Position numbers and translations under genes: made by a program. This document shows, in pieces, positions 34,061-43,900 of a DNA stretch of 64,000 nt. Under the pieces are notes generated by a model that had not been told where the DNA came from, ran no database searches, and worked only from the letters and a program-made list of their open reading frames with translations. Position 1 is the first letter of the stretch, and the number at the start of each line of letters is the position of its first letter. The stretch is from GWF2-38-69 sp965228125 (GTDB taxonomy: Bacteria; Verrucomicrobiota; Lentisphaeria; Victivallales; GWF2-38-69): contig OZ245791.1 in NCBI GenBank assembly GCA_965228125.1, forward strand, positions 1,984,001-2,048,000, given 5' to 3'.

Positions 34061-36184
34061 ATGAAAAACAGACTGTTCAAATTATTAGTCCTGCCTTTAT
34101 TTGTCTTATTTTTCTTTTCTGCAACTCTTAACTCAGCACTTGAGCCTGAATATCGCTTCGGTATTATTTCCAGAATAGTATGCGCTGTTCTTGCAAGCGA
34201 GCATTTTAATCGCCAACCTGACATAAAAGTGCTTTCGGAAGAGCTTTTTAATGAATATCTGAAGACATTGGATCCCAACCATCTTTATTTTACCCAGAAA
34301 GATGTTGATGAATTCAAAAAAGAAATTTCGGGAGACTTATACACGAACCTGAGCAGAGGCGATGTTACTTTTGCATTCGTGGCTTATAATCGTCTCCTGG
34401 ATAAGGTACATGAAAGGGACAAATATTCTAAGAATTTGATTAATAAGGGTTTTGATTTTACGCAAGATGAAGATTTTATGTTTGATCGCGCAAATGCCAA
34501 TTGGGCACAATCTGAGGCCGACCTCGATGAAGTTTGGAAGAAAAAACTGAAAAATGACATTTTGAGTTTTAAAATGATGGACAGGATTATTGCTTCTGAT
34601 ACGAGCAGTGCTTCTGATACAGGAAAGAGCGTCTCCAAATTAAGTCCTCAGGAAAGAACCCTCAAGAGATTAAAAACTTATAAATTGTACCTCGAAGAAA
34701 ATGAACCTATTGAAGTTTTTGAGTTATACTTATCAACTTTGTCTAGACTCTACGATCCTCACTCAGCTTATATGTCGCCCGATACTGAGGAAGATTTTAA
34801 CATACAGATGCAACTTTCTTTTGTAGGAATAGGAGCTCTCCTGTCCACTGAAGACGGCTATGTAAAAGTGGTAAAAATTATTCCTGGAGGGCCTGCAGAA
34901 AAAAGCGGAGTTCTCAAAGCTTCAGACAAGATTATTGCTGTAGGAGAAGAGGGCGCAGTACCTGTGGATGTGATAGATATGCCTATAAGTAGAGTTGTTG
35001 ATAAAATCCGCGGGGCCAAGGGGTCAAAAGTTTACCTGACTATTCTTCCGGGAGTTGAAGGTGCCATGGCAGTCCCGAAGGTAGTTTCAATCGTAAGAGA
35101 TACAGTAGAACTCAAAGACTCGGAAGCTTCTTCTGAAATTATAGAAGCTAAAGACCACTTCGGGGAAATGAAAAAAATTGGAATCATAACTCTGCCTTCA
35201 TTTTATCTTGATTTTCAGGGTGCATATAACGGCGAAAAAAACTATAAGAGTTCTACTAAAGACGTGAAAAAAATACTCAAAGCATTTGAGAAAGACAAAG
35301 TAGACGGTGTGATTGTCGATATACGTTCTAATGGCGGAGGAAGCCTGAAGGAAGCTATAGATTTGACAGGCCTCTTTATCGGGAAAAGCCCTATAGTTCA
35401 GACAAAGGACTCAAGAGGCAATATCAGAGTCGAAGAAGATGAAGACGAACCTCTTATTTATGATGGGCCTTTGCTTGTCCTTACTAACAGGTTAAGTGCT
35501 TCTGCTTCTGAAATATTTACAGGTGCCATTCAAGATTATGACAGAGGGATTGTCGTTGGAGACAAAAGCACTCATGGTAAAGGTTCAGTGCAAACAGTAC
35601 TTGATCTTTCTACTCTGCTTTCGAAGTTTAATATGGATCTGAATGCTGGGGCTATAAAGTTAACAAATGCCAAATTTTATAGAGTCAGCGGGAGTTCTAC
35701 TCAAAATAAAGGAGTTGTCCCTGATATAAAGTTTGACTCGTTTCTTGATTATATGGAAATAGGCGAGAGTGATTTGGATCATGCTATGCCGTGGGATTCT
35801 GTTAATCCTGTTGAACATAATTTTTTTAATGACAAAATAAAAGATTCCTTGCCATATCTGCAACTGAAAACCCAAGAAAGGCAAAATAAAAGTTCTGATT
35901 TCAATAAGCTGGATAAGGCAATTGACCTTTATGCGAAGGTAACTGAAAGAAAAACAGTTCCGCTTAATGAAGAAAAACGCTGGCAGATGTATCTGGAGGA
36001 GAAGAAAGTTTTGGATGAGCAGAAAGATTTTGCGGAAACTATTCTTCCTGCAGGGGTGGAAACCGATACTTCCAAAGGAAAAAACAATGACATTTATCTA
36101 AAAGAAAGCATCAATATCTTTATTGACTATATAGATTTTTTAAGGGGATATAAGGAACCTTCAAAAGAGTTGGTTACTAATTAA
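34061..36184 (+). CDS. prc: Tail-specific protease Prc (S41A)
   Basis: Periplasmic C-terminal processing protease of 707 residues. Residues 1-26 are a signal peptide (KLLVLPLFVLFFFSATLNSA). An N-terminal helical Prc domain follows, with LDPNHLYFTQKDVDEF near 68 and SRLYDPHSAYMSPDTEEDF near 228. A PDZ domain is at about 245-330 (GIGALLSTEDGYVKVVKIIPG). The S41 catalytic core has VDGVIVDIRSNGGGSLKEAI, the serine segment LSASASEIFTGAIQDY at about 477-492, and the lysine segment GDKSTHGKGSVQ. A C-terminal DUF3340-like region ends the protein. It trims or degrades envelope proteins. Confidence 0.96.
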   Translation: MKNRLFKLLVLPLFVLFFFSATLNSALEPEYRFGIISRIVCAVLASEHFNRQPDIKVLSEELFNEYLKTLDPNHLYFTQKDVDEFKKEISGDLYTNLSRGDVTFAFVAYNRLLDKVHERDKYSKNLINKGFDFTQDEDFMFDRANANWAQSEADLDEVWKKKLKNDILSFKMMDRIIASDTSSASDTGKSVSKLSPQERTLKRLKTYKLYLEENEPIEVFELYLSTLSRLYDPHSAYMSPDTEEDFNIQMQLSFVGIGALLSTEDGYVKVVKIIPGGPAEKSGVLKASDKIIAVGEEGAVPVDVIDMPISRVVDKIRGAKGSKVYLTILPGVEGAMAVPKVVSIVRDTVELKDSEASSEIIEAKDHFGEMKKIGIITLPSFYLDFQGAYNGEKNYKSSTKDVKKILKAFEKDKVDGVIVDIRSNGGGSLKEAIDLTGLFIGKSPIVQTKDSRGNIRVEEDEDEPLIYDGPLLVLTNRLSASASEIFTGAIQDYDRGIVVGDKSTHGKGSVQTVLDLSTLLSKFNMDLNAGAIKLTNAKFYRVSGSSTQNKGVVPDIKFDSFLDYMEIGESDLDHAMPWDSVNPVEHNFFNDKIKDSLPYLQLKTQERQNKSSDFNKLDKAIDLYAKVTERKTVPLNEEKRWQMYLEEKKVLDEQKDFAETILPAGVETDTSKGKNNDIYLKESINIFIDYIDFLRGYKEPSKELVTN

Positions 36185-36253
36185 GATTCTTTTTGCTATT
36201 TCTTCTTGAAAATCGTAGAGCAAAAGATATTTTTAAAACTCGTTAATTGAAAT

Positions 36254-36327
36254 GCGGGCGTAGCATAGTGGTAATGCTCCAGCCTTCCAAGCTGGCTAGG
36301 AGGGTTCGATTCCCTTCGCCCGCTCCA
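36254..36327 (+). tRNA. tRNA-Gly (anticodon TCC)
   Basis: Acceptor GCGGGCG pairs with CGCCCGC, the discriminator is T, and CCA is encoded. The anticodon arm is CCAGC-CTTCCAA-GCTGG, giving TCC. The T arm is GAGGGTTCGATTCCCTT. It is 18 bases before tRNA-Tyr, so they are probably one transcript. The usual tuf gene does not follow. Confidence 0.97.
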
Positions 36328-36345
36328 TTTCTTTTAATAATCCCT

Positions 36346-36430
36346 GGTGGGATTGCGGAGCGGCCAAACGCAGCAGACTGTAAATCTGCCCTCATTGAGT
36401 TCGATGGTTCAAATCCATCTCCCACCACCA
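36346..36430 (+). tRNA. tRNA-Tyr (anticodon GTA)
   Basis: Class II tRNA with acceptor GGTGGGA/TCCCACC, discriminator A and encoded CCA. The anticodon loop within CAGACTGTAAATCTG gives GTA, a long variable arm follows, and the T arm GATGGTTCAAATCCATC is intact. Confidence 0.97.
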
Positions 36431-36758
36431 CTTTTTTACTTTTCTTTTCTTACTAGTAGCTCCTTTTTTATTTTGCAGTTTCATCGGGCGTTGACGTTCA
36501 TCAACAGCGCTTACAGTCTCAACAACCACTTTTGAAAATAATTTAGTCGATCCTTAAAAATGAGGTTTTTCAAGATCGGCTAGAATAGTTTATCCTTGTC
36601 TTTTCAAAAAATTTGCTCCTAAAAATTCAACACTTCTCTGACAAATGGTAATCATCGTGCTTATGCAGAAGCTTAATATTATAATGTTCGGCTATGAAAT
36701 ATATATTACTGGCGGTATAGTATGGTCAATACGTGCTATCACAATTTATGGAATTATT
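36431..36758. other. Gene-free region between tRNA-Tyr and the RebB-like gene
   Basis: I see no supportable gene in these 328 bases. A T-rich run follows the tRNA. A small inverted repeat, GTTGA-cgttca-TCAAC, lies near 36491-36506. Upstream in-frame ATGs of the next gene exist in this stretch, but they would add a poor, non-conserved extension and destroy its signal peptide. Confidence 0.5.
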
Positions 36759-37520
36759 ATGAAAAAGATGTTAGTATTTTTTAACATTGCATTCTTAACA
36801 ACAGTCATTTATGCTGTTGATCAGGCTTCAACCTATAATCAAAATGCAAGCGGCGCTGTTCAACAAATTAATGTTAAAACTACTGGTGAATCCCCAGCAA
36901 CACAACTAGGTTTTGCGTTCCAATCATTGGCTCATGCTCAAGGCATTTTATTTGCAAATGCAATAGCCCAGCAACAACAACAGTCTTTGATTGCAAATGC
37001 GACAACTACTCAAGGGTTAGCTCAATTGTACAGTCAAAAGAGGGCAAATGCCCCAATAGCCCCAAATAGTTGTGTGGTATACACAGACAATTTATCTCCA
37101 TGCGAGAAAGAGCAACTGAGAATGATTTTGATCCAGCAAATAGAATCTCTAGATATGAACGACTATGCATTGTCTATTATCATGTTAAATAATATGATGT
37201 TACAATCGCAGGGAAAATCTAATAGCTTTTGCGATAAACGTACTCTAGAGATAATAGGAAAAGTTAATAAAGATCTTAAAAATAATGCAGAAAACAGTAA
37301 TGTTGCGCCTTTAGCAGATGGTTTCTCCGTGCCGCTGGACGTAATGCCTGCAGGCTCCAATCAAGATGTCCAAAGGACGATCAATATATTAAACGCAGCT
37401 GCAGCACAAAGAGAAGCTATAAATAAAGCATTTGAAGCGCAAAAGCAAGCTATGATACAAGCGATAGAAGCGCAAAGACAGGCAGCTCTTCAACAGTTGC
37501 AGAAATCACGAGGCTATTAA
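36759..37520 (+). CDS. Secreted RebB (R-body)-like protein with coiled-coil tail
   Basis: A 253-residue protein. Residues 1-19 form a signal peptide (KKMLVFFNIAFLTTVIYA, then VDQ). Residues about 28-88 match the pattern of RebB, the structural protein family of R-bodies: an INVKTTGESPATQLGFAFQ segment, then an ILFANAIAQQQQQSLIANAT segment and TTQGLAQLYS. RebB proteins are usually about 100 residues and have no signal peptide. Here an extra 160 residues follow, with two cysteines, and end in a Gln/Ala-rich amphipathic coiled coil. I chose the ATG at 36759 because it starts the signal peptide. It stands alone, with no second reb gene visible, and a terminator follows. Confidence 0.6.
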   Translation: MKKMLVFFNIAFLTTVIYAVDQASTYNQNASGAVQQINVKTTGESPATQLGFAFQSLAHAQGILFANAIAQQQQQSLIANATTTQGLAQLYSQKRANAPIAPNSCVVYTDNLSPCEKEQLRMILIQQIESLDMNDYALSIIMLNNMMLQSQGKSNSFCDKRTLEIIGKVNKDLKNNAENSNVAPLADGFSVPLDVMPAGSNQDVQRTINILNAAAAQREAINKAFEAQKQAMIQAIEAQRQAALQQLQKSRGY

Positions 37521-37646
37521 ACTCTAACTTTAGAATGGCCTTGCTAAGGAAACCGTTTTTTTCCATTACTATTATATTTTCTTTTAGGCTTGATGCAGTA
37601 ACCATGTTTTGATTTAATTATCGCTCATGGCGAAGATTCAGGCATT

Positions 37647-37668
37647 GCGGGCTGAAATGCCCGCTTTT
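37647..37668 (+). terminator. Terminator after the RebB-like gene
   Basis: GCGGGC (37647-37652) pairs with GCCCGC (37659-37664) across a six-base loop, followed by four Ts. It is 127 bases past the stop codon. Confidence 0.6.
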
Positions 37669-37700
37669 CCATAGACACCCAATCATTTTAACTGCAAAAT

Positions 37701-37805
37701 CTATAATCTTTGAGGGAATGCTTGAAACAGTGATGAGATAAATAATATACAGAATCCCAGTATGACTCCGATTAAACAGTTTATTGTTTTTTGTTTTGTT
37801 CTCAT
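37701..37805 (-). pseudogene. Signal-peptide remnant of the secreted-protein gene copied from 56550-58151
   Basis: This 34-codon frame begins with the same 22 residues (MRTKQKTINCLIGVILGFCI, then LF) as the 533-residue protein encoded at 56550-58151. It then runs into unrelated sequence and a stop. The matching DNA starts at about 37732. It is the left end of a duplicated block, with the rest of the gene lost. Confidence 0.75.
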
Positions 37806-38157
37806 ATTTATCCTCTGATTTTATTTTTCCGTTTATTTTTTATTTGAGTTTTTTTAGTTAATCGCAGGAGATTTTTTAAAAAGCGGTGGGATATAAAAAA
37901 CATTAAGGGGTCAGGATTAAAGTACAGCAACAATGTATTGTGATTATTTTCTATAGAGGTATCTCTGAAAAAATATTATGAAATCGTGGAATAGTGTTCG
38001 CGACTGAAGCATTATGAATGATTTAATCGTAAATAGATTGATAAAAAAAGGTGAAGGGATTTCGGTAGAATTTGGAGAATTCGGATTGAAAGACATAAAC
38101 AGCCTTTTTAAAACAGTTTGTGCTTTTCTTAATCGATATGGAGGCGAAATTCTTATC
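37732..38157. repeat. Left copy of a 20-kb-separated direct repeat (decayed)
   Basis: 37732-38157 matches 58078-58691 in the same orientation with a few percent mismatches. About 185 bases of the right copy (roughly 58224-58408) are missing here, at a short T/A-rich homology. The block holds the 5' ends of two divergent genes and their intergenic region. The right edge ends inside a YoeB-like remnant. Confidence 0.85.
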
Positions 38158-38199
38158 AGCGTATTTATTGTCTTGACAACTTTCTTATCCTTTTCCTGA
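38014..38199 (+). pseudogene. Truncated copy of the AlbA-type regulator gene at 58548
   Basis: The first 48 codons differ from the intact 472-residue gene at 58548-59966 by a single residue (Gly for Glu at position 21). Similarity then stops abruptly in GGEILI, and 13 unrelated codons lead to a stop. The ATP-binding and winged-helix parts are absent, so this is a broken copy. Confidence 0.85.
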
Positions 38200-38246
38200 A
38201 ACTATAGATAATCTTCCCATCCAGCAGTAGAAAATACTATCTTCGT
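38157..38246 (-). pseudogene. YoeB-like toxin remnant
   Basis: Reading the minus strand from 38246 gives (ACG)-KIVFSTAGWEDYL-stop-FQEKDKKVVKTINTLIR. This is the N-terminal third of the YoeB toxin family (compare the family pattern WEDYLYWQ..DKK..K.IN.LI). The start codon appears to have changed from ATG to ACG. A TAG at 38204-38202 interrupts it, and the frame ends at the junction with the duplicated block at about 38157. It overlaps the end of the antitoxin gene, as in yefM-yoeB operons. Confidence 0.6.
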
Positions 38247-38518
38247 TCTTCCATAAGCTCATGAGTTTGAGCCTTACTGTCATTAAGTTCTTTAATAGAC
38301 TGAAGCAATCTCTTTTTATTATTCGGGTTGCTGAGAAGATAGAAAATTTCTTTCATGCCTTCAACGTCTTCCTGAGAGATCATAACTACATTGTGTCTAT
38401 TACGTTTTGTAGTAATAAGCACTTCCTTATGGCTCTTGCGAAACTTGAAAATTCTAATACTAAGTTGGCGGACAATACTCTCTTGGCTCCGGCATTTAAA
38501 ATATTCATGTATAGACAA
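38237..38518 (-). pseudogene. YefM/Phd-family antitoxin, probably decayed
   Basis: Residues about 28-85 of this 93-residue frame match YefM antitoxins: SHKEVLITTKRNRHNVVMIS, then EEDVEGMKEIFYLLSNP-type text with Gln for the first Glu, then KKRLLQSIKEL. The N-terminus, read from a TTG, does not fit. A one-base-shifted frame from an ATG at 38508 begins MNILNAGA, which does look like the family start. A frameshift has therefore probably split the DNA-binding end. Its partner toxin is ruined, so the module is likely dead. Confidence 0.55.
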
Positions 38519-38785
38519 GCCATCTGCCCCAGTCTAACAGGCTCTCAAATCCTTTTGCCCGTATTTTGAGATCTCGACTGCGTTTTTAGGTTTGATGGAT
38601 ATCCGGATTTGAACAAGCCGCAATTCGACCATTATTGCACAGCCATATGTTCAACATCTGCTGTATTTTAATGTTTATTCGCATAGCTGACTCTTTTTAA
38701 TTGCAACATCTTTTTTTATGCATAAGATTGTCGCAATTTCATATATTTAAATTCAAAAAAATAGTCTAAGAATAAGGATTCTCTT

Positions 38786-40879
38786 ATGGTGATTACTAGA
38801 AAATTGCTTCCGGTTATTTTTTCATTTGCCTTAATAGCGGGCTGTCAAACAGTTGATGATTACAAAGCCGAACGCGTAAAGAGAGTAGACGAGGCATTCA
38901 AGAAGATAAAAGGGAATGACCTTCCGGCGACCAAACCTCTTACATTGTCCTACTGTATAGATTTAGCTTTGAAGAACAATCTGGACATGAAAGTTTATGC
39001 TATACAGCAGATGGTTGACAATGAGCGTAAAACAGCAGAGGTGCTTGGGATGCTTCCTGACCTTGAAGTAAGCGATGGCATGGACTACAGGGATAACGCG
39101 CCCGGGGCCAAGAGCGAGGGCATAGCCACAGGGCAGCAGAGTCTGGAATACTCTCAAAGTTCCCAGCAATACGAGAACAGAGTAAAAGTAGAACTCTTGC
39201 TCAGCACATTGGATTTTGGCTTGGCATACTTTAATTCGGTTCAGGCTCAGGACAAAACCCTTATTACAGGCGAAGAAAAGCGCAGGGCTGCCCAGAACCT
39301 TATCCTTGACGTGACGGGTGCCTATTTAAGAGTGGCCTCAGCCCAGTACGAAATGGAGAAAGTTGAAGGGATGCTCAAAGAATGTGAATCTACAGAAACA
39401 GCCCTTAGCAATATTACTTCTTCCCGCGGCATATCTAAGTCAAACGCCCTTATTGAACAAAAGAAGTTTATCAATCTCAAGCTTCAGTTGAGAGAATACC
39501 GCAGGGATTACGAGAATTCTTCCATACAGTTAAGGTCGCTGATGGGTTACTATCCGATAAACAAGATAAAGGTTGACACAACTATTATAGACAAAATGGC
39601 CAACCTTAAAGTTCCCGATGTTGAACTTCTTGAAGAGATAGCATTGCTGGAAAGGCCTGAGCTCTACCAGCTTGACATACAGCAGCATGTTACCAATGTG
39701 GAAGCGCGCAAGAAGATACTTATGATGTTCCCCAACGTGCAGGCATTTGTGGACTTCACAGGCGATTCCAATGTATATTTATATAACAGGACCTGGTGGG
39801 AAATTGGAGCCAGAGCAGCCTACAACCTTCTCAAGCTTCCCCAGAAAATACAGGAATACAGAGCTCTTGATGCCCAGGCAGACGAGATAGATGCCCAGTC
39901 TCTGGCTCTTTCTGTAGGGATACTCTCTCAGGTAAGAATAGCGCATGCAAGCCTCTTTGAAGAAAAAGAGAGGTTTGACCTCTATCAGAAAAAGTATGAA
40001 ATATACCGCGAACATGTAGAATATTTGTCAAGGCAGTCAGCCGGAGCCAGAAACGTGTCACCGTTTGAGCTTACCAGAGTAAAAATGGAAGCTGTAGGTG
40101 CTGCTATTGAAAGGGCCCAGGCGTTAGGCAACTACTACCTGGCCTACTATCGCGTACTCAATTCCATAGGAGTGGAAAACCTTAACAGAAACACACTGCT
40201 TGACATCAAGAAGAGAATGGAGGCAAACCTTGCCGAAATGCAGGAAAATGAAGGCAAGGATACCGCAGAAATCACCGCAGAGATTGACAGTAAAAAGAAC
40301 GCACTTCTTTCTCTGCAGACAGAAATAGGCGAACTTCAAAATGGAATTGCGCAGGCGAAAGTCGATGGCGAAGATACTTCATCCGATTCTGAAAAACTTT
40401 CCTCTCTTGAGGAGCAGAAGAAAGACCTTGATGCTCAGATAGCTTCACTTGAGAAAGATCAGGCTGCATCGTTGACAGCCACATCCGACTATGCAAAGGA
40501 TATTGCCAAATACGAAATTGCCATGAATCAGATGGCCTCTGACAAATCCTATGAAAGCACAATGAATCTTGAAATGTCCCAGAACGTATCTGGAAACCTC
40601 GTAACTCCCGAAGAATACACGCCGTCAGCACAGGGCAATATAGACATCGAAACTCAGAAAAACGCAGGCAATAACTCTATAGACTCGGCCGAAGTAACTC
40701 CGTCAGCTGCGGGAAATCTAACTAATGAGACATTCTACAACGAGGACAGGGACAATATCAATGTGCAGGAATTAAATGCTCCGCAAACTCAGGCAGGCAA
40801 TCAGCAGTTTAGCAATATGCCTGGAGATACCAATTTTGATATTCAGCAGAATATGCCGGCGGGGCGAATTCAACAATAA
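38786..40879 (+). CDS. TolC-like outer-membrane channel lipoprotein
   Basis: A 697-residue protein. Residues 1-20 are a lipoprotein signal (PVIFSFALIAGC, with lipidation at Cys20). Residues about 50-480 form an outer-membrane efflux (OEP/TolC) domain. TLSYCIDLALKNNLDMKVYA near 50 and LLSTLDFGLAYFNS near 138 are typical, and two long alpha-helical repeats are visible. Residues about 485-570 are a Glu/Lys-rich coiled coil. The C-terminal 120 residues are Asn/Gln-rich with a loose repeat (TPSAQGNIDIETQ; TPSAAGNLTNETF). It is 40 bases before the giant gene, so it is probably the exit channel for that product. No ABC ATPase or membrane-fusion gene is adjacent. Confidence 0.8.
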   Translation: MVITRKLLPVIFSFALIAGCQTVDDYKAERVKRVDEAFKKIKGNDLPATKPLTLSYCIDLALKNNLDMKVYAIQQMVDNERKTAEVLGMLPDLEVSDGMDYRDNAPGAKSEGIATGQQSLEYSQSSQQYENRVKVELLLSTLDFGLAYFNSVQAQDKTLITGEEKRRAAQNLILDVTGAYLRVASAQYEMEKVEGMLKECESTETALSNITSSRGISKSNALIEQKKFINLKLQLREYRRDYENSSIQLRSLMGYYPINKIKVDTTIIDKMANLKVPDVELLEEIALLERPELYQLDIQQHVTNVEARKKILMMFPNVQAFVDFTGDSNVYLYNRTWWEIGARAAYNLLKLPQKIQEYRALDAQADEIDAQSLALSVGILSQVRIAHASLFEEKERFDLYQKKYEIYREHVEYLSRQSAGARNVSPFELTRVKMEAVGAAIERAQALGNYYLAYYRVLNSIGVENLNRNTLLDIKKRMEANLAEMQENEGKDTAEITAEIDSKKNALLSLQTEIGELQNGIAQAKVDGEDTSSDSEKLSSLEEQKKDLDAQIASLEKDQAASLTATSDYAKDIAKYEIAMNQMASDKSYESTMNLEMSQNVSGNLVTPEEYTPSAQGNIDIETQKNAGNNSIDSAEVTPSAAGNLTNETFYNEDRDNINVQELNAPQTQAGNQQFSNMPGDTNFDIQQNMPAGRIQQ

Positions 40880-40919
40880 TTGAAAAATGTAGATTTTAAA
40901 AACTAAAATGAGGTAAGAT

Positions 40920-43900
40920 ATGGCAATATATGAGCTGGAACAGAGAGTTTTATTTGACGGTGCCGCCGCCGTAGCCACAGCCGATGTGGTCGTCGCTGAA
41001 ATGCAAACCCCTGACGCAAGCGTTGCCGATTCAAATGAAGATAGTTCAGGTTCTAACTTCACAGATACGAACCATTCTGCTGATTCGTCTTCGTCTCCGA
41101 CTGACAGCGATCAGTCATCAAGTGACAGTACTCCAGACCAGACTCAGATTTTCATTGATACCATAGTCGGGACTTACGATGCCTCAACCGATGGTGAAAA
41201 TATCCTTGCCGCACCCGATAACGCCGACCTCTTAGCCTCAACGCCTAATACCGAAAACCTATCTGCTACTCACGAAGTGGTATTCATAGACTCATCAGTA
41301 GCGGATGCTGATACCATTGTGGCATCTTTAGATGAGAATGCCGAAGTAGTTTACCTTGACTCTTCCGAAAGCGGCATAGAGCAGATAACAGATTATCTTT
41401 CAACCCATGACAATGTAAGCTCAATACAGATCTTCTCGGAAGGGAACTATGCCCAGATAATGCTTGGAGATGATGTTATCACAGCGGACAATATCGAAAA
41501 CTATAAAGATGCTATTTCCTCCTGGCAGTCACATCTTACTTCTGATGCGGATATCCTCTTTTACGGCTGTGATATAGCAAAAGACAGCGCAGGGCAAGGC
41601 GTTCTTAATGACATAGCTAATTGGACAGGTGCCGACGTGGCAGCCTCCACTGATACTACAGGCGTTCAGGGTGACTGGGATCTGGAATATGCTAGTGGCA
41701 AAATAGAAGCTGCAACCATAACAGTACATGATTATGACCACAATCTAGAAACTTATACGGTTACACAGATTAACGATGATGGTACTGGTACAACATTATA
41801 TACTCTTTCATGGGCTATTAATTCCTCTAATGATACCACCACTGTTGATGACAACATCGCTTTTAATCTGGATTCAGGCGATACGGTTACTATCAGTGGG
41901 ACTCCTACAGATTCAAATGTTCTGCCGATAATTACTGATAGCGTTACGATTGACGGGACTAATATTGCTACAGGTAATAATGTTACAGTTAAAGTGGCAG
42001 TAACTTATGCTGAAAGTGTGGATCAAAGTATAACAGCTTCTGCTTTCAGAGTGTTTGAGATTGATGCTTCGGGGGAGACTGTCACTATCGAAAATATGAC
42101 CATACAGGGCGGTGATATTTCTTCTGGTGAAATGACTTCTGCTGGATATGGCGGCGGAATATACATAGTGGCAGAGACAGTCGAGTTAAATAACGTGGAA
42201 GTCTCAGGTTCTAAAGCATATTTTGGTGGGGGGATTTTTTGTATTCATGACTGCACCCTAACAGTAAGTTCCTCAACCATCAGCGGGAATACGGCTTCTT
42301 CTGACGGTGGGGGGATTTATAGTAGTAGTAGAGTCACCTTAACAGTAAGTTCCTCAACCATCAGCGGGAATTCTGCTTCTTCCGGTGGGGGGATTGTTAT
42401 TAGTATTGGCGACACCTTAACAGTAAGTTCCTCAACCATCAGCGGGAATACTGCTTCTTTTGGTGGGGGGATTTATAGTAATGCTGACTGCACCCTAACA
42501 GTAAGTTCCTCAACCATCAGCGGGAATTCCGCTTCTGCTGTTTATGATTTTGCTATGGGAGGGGGAATTTATAATGCTGGCACCTTAACAGTAAGTTCCT
42601 CAACCATCAGCGGGAATTCCGCTTCTGCTAGTTTTCCGGCTAACGGTGGCGGGATTTATAATGCTGGCACCTTAACCGTAAGTTCCTCAACCATCAGCGG
42701 GAATTCCGCTTCTGCTGTTAATGGTTTTGCTATGGGAGGGGGAATTTATAATGCTGGCACCTTAACAGTAAGTTCCTCAACCATCAGCGGGAATACTGTT
42801 TCTTCTGATTTTCCGGCTAAAGGTGGCGGGATTTATAGTACATCTGGTAACACGTATCTTCTAAATACAATTATTATCAATAATGCTTCTAATTATGCAA
42901 CTGGCAAAGACATTTATCTAAACTCTGGTTCTACTTATGCCTACTACTGCTGGTATTATAGTGTGGATGGAACTGAAACTATAACAGCCGTGAGCTGTCA
43001 AACTAATGTCGATGGTACGCTATCGGATTTAGCCGACAATGGTGGCTATACATATACGATTGCAGTTGATTCTGGCAGTACTGCATTAAATAATGGCTGT
43101 TGGGTTGGGACATACACATCAGGAACTACTACCAAATATGCTTATTCATCAGATGGAACTAATTGGATTGCAGTTGACGGCGGGACTATTTCAGGAAATG
43201 TTACGGCAATCACCACAGACCAAAGGGGATATTATATTAACAGTGGTGTAGGAATAACGATCGGTGCATATCAATATAACGGGATAGTGGCAATGATTGG
43301 AACAGATACCACCGTCTGGACAACAGGAACGTTAGGTACAAATGTATTTACGACAGTACAGGATGCTGTGAATGTAATTGTTGGTGATTATTTATCTGAC
43401 GATACAACAATATACCTTGCCGATACATCAATTCTTGAATGTGCCATTACGATAAATAAAACCCTATCAACTGAAGTTACGTTAACCTTAACAGGCGAAG
43501 GTACATCAACAACTGTACGTGTTACTACAGATACAGACAGCAATGATTATAAGAACAGAATATTTAATATCACAGACACTGGAAGCGGAACTCTTACAAT
43601 TTCCAACATGACGATTAACGGCGGGGATATTTCTTCTTTAAGTGATACAACGTCATATGGTGGCGGCATATATATAGCGGCAGGGACAGTCGAATTAAAT
43701 AATGTGGAAGTCTCAGGTTCTAAAGCTTCTTACGGGGGGGGGATTTATAGTAATTCTGACTGCACATTAACATTAAACTCCTCAACCATCAGCGGGAATA
43801 CGGCTTATTGTTCTTCGCTTTCGTCTGATGATTATGCTCAGGGCGGTGGAATTTATAATCATGGAATTTTAGCATTAACATCCTCCACTATCAGCGGTAA

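Noticed and set aside
36243..36535. Open frames across the tRNA-Gly and tRNA-Tyr genes
   Set aside because: They overlap two complete tRNA genes on both strands and match the familiar spurious tRNA-derived translations.
36645..36758. Earlier in-frame start of the RebB-like gene
   Set aside because: The extension lacks a ribosome site, looks non-coding and would bury the signal peptide at residues 39-58.
42270..42800. Regularly spaced short repeats (cctcaaccatcagcggg) resembling a CRISPR array
   Set aside because: The units lie in frame inside a long coding sequence, spacers are also repetitive and encode GGGIY motifs, and no cas genes are present.
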